Shown: positions 12,537 to 22,105 of the stretch, in pieces | How the letters are laid out: each line of letters begins with the position of its first letter | Position numbering within the stretch: the first letter of the stretch is position 1 | Assembly: GCA_903813345.2 (NCBI GenBank) | Contig: CAIIXF020000004.1 | Coordinates: 5,477,525-5,541,524, forward strand | Reading direction: 5' to 3' | Length of the DNA: 64,000 nt | Source: Owenia fusiformis | Lineage: Eukaryota > Annelida > Polychaeta > Sabellida > Oweniidae | Position numbers and translations under genes: made by a program | The notes under the pieces: generated by a model | Told to the model about the DNA's origin: nothing | Database searches by the model: none | The model's input: the letters and a program-made list of their open reading frames with translations, nothing else

Positions 12537-12785
12537 TTAGACCCTGGGGTCAGATTGTACAAGTGTAAATGATGAATAAGTAACGTTTATACACAAGGCG
12601 TTACAGAATGTCACATCCAAGGCCATTTGAAAGTCTTTGCACTCATTTCGGCTGGTGAAAATGTTCCTCTTTCCAGCCCTGATGCATAAACTGCACCGCA
12701 TTCCTTGGCCTGCAACATACTGCAGCCAGGGGTATGTGTTTTCCCATTCTGGGAGGTACCTCTTAACTTTAGGAGGGCGTGGCAT
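12537..12785 (-). CDS. Zinc-finger-like fragment, possible first exon of a ZNF862/TTF-type (hAT-derived) gene
   Basis: The first ~54 residues of this open frame look like the N-terminus of proteins with a TTF/BED-like zinc finger: a basic MPRPPKVKRYLPEW start, then aromatic YPWLQYV, then GMRCSLCIRAGKRN with a Cys-x2-Cys pair and a third Cys about 18 residues later. In animals such fingers sit in front of hAT-transposase-derived proteins (ZNF862, KIAA1586-like). The last ~28 residues (from about CNALC) do not look like protein, so the true exon probably ends near 12610-12630 or the gene is a broken remnant. No further exons of it were found downstream on the minus strand before 10993. Confidence 0.45.
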   Translation of the reverse strand: MPRPPKVKRYLPEWENTYPWLQYVAGQGMRCSLCIRAGKRNIFTSRNECKDFQMALDVTFCNALCINVTYSSFTLVQSDPRV

Positions 12786-13881
12786 GATAATACCCTTTAC
12801 CTCGTGACTTTATGATTCAATTAATAATACTCAGATTCTATCCTAAAATTAAAAATTATTTGCAAAAACATTAATTATATAGACCCAATTGACCCAATTC
12901 ATGCAAGCGAAGCGAACTCTAAAGACATGAAAGAGGGGCCTGAGCCTCCCCACAGAAATTTTCTATATTTATACCTTCAAAATTGAGCAATCTAAGCATT
13001 TCCAGGAAGTCTTTCAACAGCTTGCCTTGATGCATTTCTAAATTTCAATTTTAATATTCTCACATTTTGTATATCCTAAATAATCATCATATTTAATCCC
13101 ATGTCAAATTCTAAACCCCAGTCAATGCAATTCAATGTAATCACAGCTGTATATCTGAATATAGATGGCACGTGTGTAGACTGATTTCTAAAAGCAAAAA
13201 ACTAACTATAAAATCCAAAAGATGGCAGTGTTTATATCACTTCTCACATTGAAATCTTTTGCAAAGCCGGCCACATTTTGACCAAAATGTACCGGTTTTA
13301 TCATATTGTTTCAGCAAAATAAGTATTATTAAGGTAAGTTATACTATATTTTTTAAGTTTAAGTTGTATAAGCTTGATTTATTGGGTTAAACTTGGAGAA
13401 AATGCCGTTTGACCTAAAATAAATTACTTTCTATTTTTTTCATTCGACAATTTTATTTCTGATATGTTTTCGCCAATTAAGGACGTTTTTCATATAAAAT
13501 AACATTTGTTTGCAACCTATAGTGAGTAATGCGTCCCAAGAACGCACCAACAATTTTTTTCTGCGTCCATGACTATTTATTTACGTCCTCATAATGGGAG
13601 GACGGCGTTGTTAAAAACCCAGCTTTTGAAAATAAAACATGCAAATTATAAAGATCATTCAGTAATTGATAATCAAAAGTACTCAATTAGAGTATCAGTC
13701 CTTAACCATTTCATAATCTGTTAAAATATAACTTTGATAATCTTAAAATATATACATTTCGTTGTTTTGTACCGTCGCCTATATGTACTATTCAAGATAA
13801 CTATTTAAAATGCTATTAAGCTCTGATATAGTAAACAGTACATGTACATGAGCGAATAAAGTTCATTCAACCTAAGTAAAG
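12786..13881. other. Intergenic region upstream of the Mab-21/cGAS-like gene
   Basis: No coding signal. A good splice-donor match (AAG|GTAAGTT) at about 13333 follows a short open stretch and could end a 5' untranslated exon of the downstream gene, but I cannot show this. No clear TATA box or other promoter element is visible. Confidence 0.35.
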
Positions 13882-15726
13882 ATGCTAGACTTTTTTAGGC
13901 AAGAACAAAGTATTGAATTCACTGGGCCCTTCCCAGTCAGAATTAACAGTACCAATACACGTCTTAAGGATTTTGTGAACTTTATCGCCCATAAAGTGAA
14001 CATTAGGAGTATATTCACACCTGATCAATTGGACAGACACACAAAGTATATTGAAAAGAAGGTGAATGAAATCTGTATGAATATCAGTAAAAAACGAAAA
14101 GAAATTAAGATTAAGGAAATCAGAAGACGAGGGAGCTATTATGATGAGTCAAAGATTCTTTTCCCAGATGAATACGACTTTTTACCTATTTTGACATTGA
14201 CTGGATGCCAAATGGTTGAAGTAGAAAGTTTATCAGATGATCAAAAGATATGTGCAAAACAAGGATATCGAAAAATTAAGGTCAACGAGCCTGATATCTT
14301 AAGGCATTCACCAGGATGTATCAAAGAAATCGGAATAGGAAAAGCACGATTAACCAGCAAGTTTATTCAAGAACTTAAAACATCTGTCAGAGATGCTCTG
14401 GATGAAATTGAAGATGTTAAATTCATCGGAGAGAAAGATCATGAAAAAAATTCTAATTCCTCAGACCCCTTGAACACTGTTAGCATTCATCGTAACTTGC
14501 ATGGGCCAAGCATTTGGATCAGAATTGGTGGACCATTATGTATGACTGATATTGACTTGTGCTTTTGTATAGAGGGACAGGAGTCAAACTTAGGACCATG
14601 TGTACTGGTAAAGAGCAAATTAGATCACTGCCCATATTGTAAGAGTGAGAATGACCATTGGATTGAAACACCCATTAATCCCCCTGAGCAATATATGCTG
14701 ACTCCGGACCATCAGAAACTTCTCCTAACTTTGAAATATATCTCACATTTTGAAAAGAAGATGTTCAAACGAGAACTTTTAAGTACATCTTCATCGTACT
14801 ACCTCAAGGCGCTTCTCGTGGATCACCAAAAGAATTGCCAGTCAGAAAATGTAGGGGAGTGTTTTGATGCTGTTACCAAATATACCTTTCGTTTAGATAA
14901 TGATACTAGCGATTCATTGTCTAATGATATCCACGTTCGATGTGAATCACGCTTCGTACCTGACATTTTTCACCAAAAGGAGGTAAAATGTGGGACCTCA
15001 TATTTTCATATCGTCCTGTTGTGGTTTCTGAGAAGGATAAAGGAGTATGATGATACCACCTGGTGGCCACAATTAGACCAGGCTCTACCTAATAGTTATT
15101 CCATTTGGGAAAATGAGACATTGCCCGCAATGAAAATGGCGCATGCCAATATTCCAGATACATCGATGTCTACATTAGCAGTTGATATTGCTATCAAACT
15201 TAATATTTCTAATCTGGTATTACTGATTCTTGGTGCATCTAACCTTGAAAATGATTCTTTATCAAGAATGTTAATGATAGCTTTATGTATCTGGTTTATG
15301 TGCACCCAACTTAAACATCTCTCTCATAGTCTTGACCATCAGCCTAGAAAATACTTCTTGACCCATCTGGTAGCAGTTGTCCTTGTGGGATTCATAGCAT
15401 ATCTAGTGTATTTTGAAATTGTGACAGAATCTCAATTGTACATGTTTTCTGTTGCATTGGTAGCAGTGATTTTTGTCATGTGTATCAGGGCTGTTATATA
15501 CCTATTGATTTTGATGACATTTGGATATAGCCCTAAATATGAAAATGTTGAGATTGATAATCTTAAACTAATTGATTCAATAAGATATGATAGACCTATA
15601 GTCTGGAAGCATGAAATCAAAAAAGAAAAAAATATAAACATTATTTTGGAAACATATACATATTTTAATTATTGTGTTTATGAACAATTATTTTGTTCTT
15701 CAGGATGTTCTTTAATATCATTTTAA
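13882..15726 (+). CDS. Mab-21/cGAS-like nucleotidyltransferase (cGLR) with C-terminal transmembrane segments
   Basis: A 614-aa intronless reading frame. The N-terminal ~400 residues follow the Mab-21/cGAS plan. G84-S85 sits in RRGSYYDE. The E97-Y98-D99 pair (in FPDEYDFLPI) corresponds to the first two metal-binding acids of cGAS, and D223 in MTDIDLCFCIE corresponds to the third. A C-terminal helical part carries the Mab-21 signature SSYYLKALL (~304-312). H249-C250-PY-C253 with H259 could be a metal-binding knuckle, though not the human cGAS zinc-thumb arrangement. Cyclic-dinucleotide synthesis on sensing nucleic acid is known for family members that keep these acids; product and ligand here are inference. 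Residues ~462-477, 492-514 and 519-547 are hydrophobic (weaker: 440-452), so the enzyme is probably membrane-anchored, unlike cytosolic cGAS. The tail (~550-614) is polar then Cys/aromatic. The start is the first ATG of the frame. Confidence 0.8.
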   Translation: MLDFFRQEQSIEFTGPFPVRINSTNTRLKDFVNFIAHKVNIRSIFTPDQLDRHTKYIEKKVNEICMNISKKRKEIKIKEIRRRGSYYDESKILFPDEYDFLPILTLTGCQMVEVESLSDDQKICAKQGYRKIKVNEPDILRHSPGCIKEIGIGKARLTSKFIQELKTSVRDALDEIEDVKFIGEKDHEKNSNSSDPLNTVSIHRNLHGPSIWIRIGGPLCMTDIDLCFCIEGQESNLGPCVLVKSKLDHCPYCKSENDHWIETPINPPEQYMLTPDHQKLLLTLKYISHFEKKMFKRELLSTSSSYYLKALLVDHQKNCQSENVGECFDAVTKYTFRLDNDTSDSLSNDIHVRCESRFVPDIFHQKEVKCGTSYFHIVLLWFLRRIKEYDDTTWWPQLDQALPNSYSIWENETLPAMKMAHANIPDTSMSTLAVDIAIKLNISNLVLLILGASNLENDSLSRMLMIALCIWFMCTQLKHLSHSLDHQPRKYFLTHLVAVVLVGFIAYLVYFEIVTESQLYMFSVALVAVIFVMCIRAVIYLLILMTFGYSPKYENVEIDNLKLIDSIRYDRPIVWKHEIKKEKNINIILETYTYFNYCVYEQLFCSSGCSLISF

Positions 15727-16837
15727 ACTCTAAATGGGGGTGAGCTTAGAAGACAGAAGTCAACACACATTCCAAGTAATATCCAAATAATTGAATTTCA
15801 TATCAAGGACATGTTTGAAAAATATGTTATCACCCAGTTGAGACAAGGAAAATGACTAGAAATAGGAATGATTTGACCGTAGATGTTTTCACTCTGGTTA
15901 ATCACTCAGTTGGTTAAAAACTATAATAATTTATACTTTTAATTCTTTGATGATATGCCAATAGGTCTTTCAGAAAAGTGAAATGAATGTGACTATTTCG
16001 AACACGTCAATATAAATATCAGGATTTGTCATATGTCAAGGAGTTCTCAGTTTCTTATAGATTAAGTGACTTTTGGTTAATAAGTAATTAAAGCATCATC
16101 ACATTTCAGATATTTTTAGATTTCTATCTAACATAAAGTGTCAACTACTTGCTTTCTTTTTCAGAACTCCTTTTCTTAATTTCAATCAATTTTATGTTAA
16201 AACTTGACTAAAATGAAATTTTATTAGCAGGGAACAGTAAATTAAAACACGTGTATGCATGCTAATAATTGTAGTAATTGAATTATTATATGAAGTGCAG
16301 AACTAAGAATTATGAGTCATTCAATTACATTTATCATAAAGATTTTCTTAATTAATTCTGATAGAACTGAAGTCTTGAATCAAGAGTCAATACAAATGGT
16401 TAAGTGCTACTCCCTCTTCCTTTGTCTTTAGTGGAATACTGTGATGTTGATCTTCATGGACGTAAATTTTAGGAAAATGCTTCCATTGATAAGATTTGCC
16501 TCTTAGTCTATTCCCATTCCCCCCATAACTCATCTTTTTACGGCACTTTTCAACTGTTAAGGTTTTTGGCATGCTAGGTAAATTACTTGGTGGCCATTTT
16601 GATTTTGTGATAAAAGTGCAATATTTATCACTGTTTGTCTTTTATATCAACTAGCAGGTAGAGTATCAGACACTAAAATACACATTGCATTATCATAAAT
16701 CATGATCCTTTGAGATAATGTGCCAGGCACTACATGTATTAGCTCAGTCTAAAACATAAATATTTCTGAAGAGCAATTCAAATACATTGACATCTTCAAT
16801 CATATCCGAATATCACCATTACTTATCAAACATTTTA

Positions 16838-16925
16838 CAGTAAAACCTATAAAGTGGAATAAACTCTGTTTGTAGAACACCTCCAAAGTGTAATATTATT
16901 TTCAGATATTAAAGGTGTTCTACTG
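16838..16925. mobile_element. TACAGTAAAACC-end MITE family, degenerate copy
   Basis: Starts with 'acagtaaaacct' and contains 'agaacacctc' as in better copies at 22706, 47103 and 57281. The far end is not clear. Confidence 0.4.
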
Positions 16926-17034
16926 ACACATATTTTATTGTACTTCTTTTTTTTTTATTGTACTTTCTGTACTCTCCTCTGCTTTTCTCTCTTGCTTCAC
17001 TCTAAATCATAATGTATTATGGCATTTCATAGTT

Positions 17035-17110
17035 AAAAAGATTTACCAAATTCTTGTTTACTTTATTCCTTGCTAAGTTCACTCTTTCCCACTTTGTTAT
17101 AAATGTAAAA
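17035..17110 (+). repeat. ~150-bp hairpin repeat family, 3'-half copy
   Basis: Matches 'ttcttgtttactttattcct' and 'tgctaagttcactctttccc' of the family; the hairpin half is missing. Confidence 0.65.
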
Positions 17111-17790
17111 ACATGACAGTGAACAAAAGGGTTGTGCTGATTAATTAGGCACTTCATAACAAATGAAGACTTTGATAGATGGATCTTTAACTATTATCTT
17201 AATTAGATTTTAATTGTTCTTACCTATGTTATCTTTAATTGCTGCCACTTTGACCCTCTCAAGCTCTAGTGTTACATGCGGAGGGATATGGGCAAGTTGT
17301 TTGGACTTTTTTCTCAGTAAACAAGCAATACGGCACTACTTTATTTGTTTCAGCGACAGTTAAATCTGTCTCATCCAGATGCCACTGGGACTGGACTAGT
17401 CTAGCTCCAAGACTCTGTGACACCACCCCCCCTCTACTAGACTAAACACCTTCTCACACAGACTTGTGGGGAGGTGTTCAGGTGAGGGAAAACAAGGGCT
17501 TGTAGCTAGACTAGGACTGAACAAGTGTTCAGATTGGCAGGTGCTCACAATTTGAGGCTTTTAAACATGGTCAACATTTGGCAGATCAAAAATGTGACAA
17601 AAAAGGTTTCAAACTGAAAGGTGTTCAGATAAGAGAGGTGTTGGAATATACAAGTTTTACTTTGATGGGATGTGTAACATGGTAGAAGATGATAGTGTGA
17701 ATTATTTAGGAATATTAGACAAAGAGGATATGTATGAGAAGGACAATGGCACTTTGGTATAATAAAGAACCAAGCATTATTATTACCACC

Positions 17791-18110
17791 TTGCCGGGCC
17801 AGTTCTAGGGGTTTTAGTGCTAGTTTAGAAGGCGTTTATTTTACTATATCGACCTGAGAAATGTGTGACGTCATAGTGGTGGTCCATATGGACCGGTCTA
17901 GAATATATTCTGGACCGGCAATTTTCCCCGGGAAATTAGATATCGTTCAATGCGTAAGATTTTCTTGCTGTTTCAGTCCTGGTCGTTAACGGTGGTAATA
18001 ATACTAATAACGTCATTTCTGCGAGCGATATAGTGAAATATTGGACCTTGGGCCGACTTGGTCCAATATTTCACTATATCGCCCTTAGAAATGACGTTAT
18101 TGTACTATTG
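17791..18110 (+). mobile_element. CRE-containing repeat with palindromic 3' part
   Basis: Shares 'ttttagtgctagtttagaag' through 'gtgacgtcatagtggtggtc' with 62040-62130, so it is a dispersed element. It carries a perfect TGACGTCA at 17866-17873. Its right part, 18006-18101, is an inverted repeat with arms of about 41 bp: AATAACGTCATTTC... and ...GAAATGACGTTATT, with a 'ccttgggccgactt' loop region. No coding capacity. Confidence 0.65.
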
Positions 18111-18294
18111 ATGCTACAAGTCTTTTACCTTATATTTTGTGCAAATCAGAAAGGAGATTTTCGCATCTTACTCATTGGTCTCATGAGTATCTGAGATAAT
18201 GTAAGATGCTTTATAAAAAAGTATGTTATTGCATGATTGCGTTGTCTTAGAGAATCTGTCATTTTCTAAAATTATCCCTGGACATACTTATTCC

Positions 18295-18442
18295 ACTCCA
18301 TTTCTCTGTAAAATTTGAATGAAGTGTCTGATTTTCTTTCATTTCTATACAATTTAGAGTATTAACTACACAGCTGATCACTTTATTCCTTGCTTATTTC
18401 ATTCTTTTCCACTCTATTTTACATTTTAAAACATGACCATTA
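18295..18442 (+). repeat. ~150-bp hairpin repeat family, forward copy
   Basis: Well preserved copy: 'tctctgtaaaatttgaatg', 'tctgattttctttcattt', 'acaatttagagtattaact' and 'ctttattccttgcttattt' in order, ending in 'ttttaaaacatgaccatta'. Confidence 0.8.
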
Positions 18443-20907
18443 TGACAATTTTTATGGGACATGGAGATAATTGACGTTTACTTCTGTCTTTCTAAAGAAC
18501 GATTATAGATAATTTAATAACGCTATATTCCCAATGATGACTCACTGGATAAGTGATTTTGATTGGCCCTCGGGCATCCCGAGACATCTAGGCATTAATA
18601 TTGTCCATTTCCTTCTTTTTTGAGGAAAGCTTTTTTGGTTTCCTTGTTCTATACTTAGCTTATTCATTATTGATATGTGATGAATAAAAAGCATAAGAAA
18701 TATTTTTTAATTAAGTACAAATTATAAAAATCGAGATATAGGCTCTGAGTTCATCGTTTTTTCTCTAAAATCTGCAAGGAGACATAATTCAAAGAGCTAA
18801 TAACCTGTAATTGAACATTAAAGTTATAATTTTGCAAGAATTTGTTCAATCCGATGAGGTTTGAAATTGCTGTAATCAACAAAATGTTAGATGCCCTAAT
18901 AATCATCTTTTCAGTCTTCAATGCAGATATTAATTAAATAATGGAACATGATTTTCACAATGATATTAGAGATTGCCTTTAATCCCCTATTTCAATGAAA
19001 GTTGAAGTGACCAAATGTTTGGTACTTAACTACATAGTAGTAACGTCTCATAAGTCTTGCATCAACTCTGGCTACTCCATTTTCTGACCATATCAGGAAG
19101 GATATGTTAGGATAACACAGAGGCCTGATGTATGACTACAGGAGTGATATATTGGTATTCACTGTAATTAAAAATAGTATGGGATAACATGTTTTTATCA
19201 CACTTTCTCTAATTCATTTTCACCTTCCAGCGTGTGCATTTCTGTTTTAAAAACGAAAAAGACTAATATGGACTAATAAAATGAAAGAATATTCAGAATA
19301 TCCAGTATTTTTAAAGTGTGAGGCGATTTAAGTTAAAAATCAACTTTCTTGAACTTTTGTGAATATGCCATGGCGTTTCATGCGTATATGATGCAACGCC
19401 ATTGATTGCAAATTCTTTTTAACTGCTATGAGAAAAAAGTTAAAACTTAACCTGAAATGCAATGTTTTCTGGGTTGATCTGTAAAGTACCATACATTATC
19501 AAGTAAATATTGCTCACCTTAAATTCCGGGAAATAACAAAAAATGACATCATCCTATTCATAAACGTACTTACAGTTCTGTAACTCTTTGTTTTAAACAT
19601 TTTGAAATAAAACTGTTCTACACGCTTGTCACAGTTCCTGATAAATGCCTCATTAGCAAAGTGCCCTAACCCTTAATGACCAACAAAAAACACCTCATTA
19701 ATACCCCATTTGTTATAATTACACATGTCTGTAGGTCGGTAATAGGACTTTTTGTTAAATTGAAAAAACACAAATTATGGTTAGCAGTAAATAAAATTTC
19801 ACAATTGGCATGATCTTTGGTGTGAAATAAAGTGAAAATGAGTGGAGTTTGGGAGGAATTGAATATTCTTGTATGTAGGTACTGCCCAGAAGTGTATAGC
19901 AATATGAGAAAAGTTGATATTTTATATGGAATTAAAGAGAAATAATGTGAAAATGTGTGAAAATAGAGAAGTTTTAAGCAAGGGACTGTGATTGTGCCAG
20001 ATCAGGTGTATTAGTTTAAGTTTCATATTATCATTAATCATAGCTAGAAACAGAAGAAAAATATTTGAACTTTACTAAATCTGGTGATGTATACTGATAA
20101 GAAGAAGAGAAGGAGGATGGAGAAAATTTTCTCCTCTGGGATATCTTTAACCATAAGTTTCTCTCTGGGGTGAGGTTATTAAATGTAATAATTCTTTGGT
20201 AATGTTTCATGTCTCCATTTTAAAACTTGAGTCATATTCAAGTTTCTATGTAAAATAATTCTTGTTTAATAATGCTCATGCCACTGTTATGGCAAACTTT
20301 GAAGTTAACTGAGTGGTCAAAGGAGACCAAGAGTCACTCATGGGAGATCATTGGACACAGATCATTTGACTCCTGAAGGAGAAACAAGGACAAGAATATT
20401 TATTCCTTTTTAGTTTCATCCAAAAAATCTTTTAAAATATTTAATTATTCTCAGAAGATACACAAGTGCATTGACAATATATTTTTCAATTACTAAATTA
20501 AATCATATCGCTGTCATTATTTCATGTTAATTCCTCTTGTCATAGTGTTTAATAAGCAGAAACATGGATATTAGTTGCAGGATGGATATACATGCAAAAA
20601 GATATATTGGTCATCAAGGCTCTCGCCACATTGAAATCTTTGAGCTGCAGCAACTCCATAACACAAAAATTCTTCCTCGATATGTCCAGCGCTCCCTAAA
20701 ATCTCTATAAAAACATAAAAATCCTCAAAATGTACAACATAATTACAAAATCCTAAGATGTTGTTTTAAAAGAGAGCAAAGAAACTCCATATAAAAACAT
20801 CCGGAGGAAAGGACTGGGTCATGTATGTCTTTAAATTTGTTTCTCATTTTTTCAACTACTGCTGTAGAGTTTTGTTTCATGTGACCAATTCATGTAAATA
20901 TATATTG

Positions 20908-21500
20908 GTTACCCCCCTATCACACCAAACTAGTTCTTACCCGTTCTTGCCAGTCCTACGAAAATGTCGTAAAACGGGCTCGATCTGGCTGCGGTCGGGA
21001 TATACATGTATGTCTAAAATAATTAGCTACTTCGTTCATAAACAGTCTTCAATACGTCCATCATGTTCGCAGTTCATTCAGGTCGCACCACGTCCGTGTG
21101 CAACGTAGTATAAACCGTCCCTTAGTCTAGAAGGTCATCATGACCTGATTACAGAACGGTATGGTCGCCATCGAATTTTGAATCGATTCAAAATTCTAAA
21201 TCACATACCCCGTCCGGGAAAGTCCATGAAGTTCGTAAACAGAACGTAGAATGTTGTAGCTACGTTCATTCAGTTCGACACAGTTTAAAACCGATTCGGC
21301 AACGTTTTGATGATCACCAGAAAATGTTGAGCATGCTCTAAGTGCTGGAGGACCTACTCGTTCTAGTAGTTTCATGAAGTTTGTAAACAGATCCCAAACG
21401 GTTCTTAGTGGGTTCTTAGTACGTCAAATCCGTTCGTGCACAGTTTAAGCCCGTTTTCGAGAACGTAGTGAGAACTAGTTTGGTGTGATAGTAGGGTAAC
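20908..21500. mobile_element. 593-bp non-autonomous element with ~28-bp inverted ends
   Basis: Left end GTTACCCCCCTATCACACCA continuing AACTAGTTCT; right end AGAACTAGTTTGGTGTGATA then GTAGGGTAAC. These are inverted repeats with few mismatches. The interior is richer in G+C and CpG than the surroundings and contains repeated 'cgtt'/'aacg' motifs, but no reading frame for a transposase. Confidence 0.75.
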
Positions 21501-21625
21501 TTTGATATTTTTTATACTTCGTTCCATGTAAAGATGGCGTATTCATCAAAAGGAAAATTAATGATTCATCGAGATGGTTTCAAATAAATGAAGTGAATTA
21601 TGAGATATCTTATTATGAACTAACA

Positions 21626-21971
21626 GGTATATTATGGCGAATGAGTCTATGTATGTAATTTAATTTGATGTTTTATTTATTAACTGTACTTTTAGGTATA
21701 GAATAGATGGCGAGCTATTCTGTGTCTGCAACAGATATGCCCTTGTCTATATCCTACCCATATTTGCTTATCACCAAATCACATCCCCCGGTTATTTTAT
21801 GTATTTAATTTTGCTGTGATACAAGTATATTACAGGTATAGAGGGTGAGATATTCTATATCCAGAGTAAGATCATCAACAAATATTTATGCACTTTTTCC
21901 TACCTATACTTCCTTACCATCAAATCACATCTTTTAGTTATTTTAAAATTTTCATTTTGCTGTATTTCTAG
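21626..21971 (+). repeat. Tandem acceptor-side partial copies of the RYK WIF exon
   Basis: Two decayed copies of the exon start precede the real one. AG|GTATAGA... junctions lie at 21695 and 21835, then the functional one at 21971 (spacings 140 and 136 bp). Each copy runs from the splice acceptor into exon-like sequence ('gctattctgtgtc', 'gatattctatatcc', real 'ctattctatgtcc') and then into AT-rich intron sequence. The two upstream copies carry frame-breaking changes. A shorter, weaker acceptor-like copy is at 21626. Confidence 0.75.
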
Positions 21972-22105
21972 GTATAGATGGTGAACTATTCTATGTCCGT
22001 AACGGGATCATCAACAAATATGCACTTGGCTTTAACGTGCTCATCCCCTCACATATGCCTAGCATCAATTTCACATGGCAGAGTCTCAAACAGTCCCCAT
22101 CTGCC
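21972..22105 (+). CDS. RYK: RYK exon: start of WIF domain
   Basis: Acceptor tgtatttctag, donor GCC|GTAAG. Enters in phase with one base borrowed from the missing upstream exon. Encodes IDGELFYVRNGIINKYALGF and the following WIF strand residues. Confidence 0.88.

Larger units (their letters stand above)
15727..21971. other. Intergenic region with repeats between cGLR-like gene and RYK
   Basis: Holds copies of the hairpin repeat (17035, 18295), a CRE-containing repeat with a strong palindrome (17791-18110), a 593-bp inverted-end element (20908-21500), and the duplicated acceptor-side copies of the first visible RYK exon (from about 21626). The 61-residue minus-strand frame at 16387-16572 is polar and could be an exon remnant, but I recognise nothing in it. 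The RYK signal-peptide exon should lie somewhere here or further upstream; I could not find it. Confidence 0.5.

Noticed and set aside
16387-16572. 61-residue polar minus-strand frame
   Set aside because: Protein-like composition but no recognisable domain, no splice partners, and repeats nearby; not enough to call a gene.
20119-20175. Candidate RYK signal-peptide exon (ATG GAG AAA ATT TTC..., donor GTGAGG)
   Set aside because: The only GT donor gives the wrong phase for joining to the WIF exon at 21972 and the residues do not resemble a RYK start.
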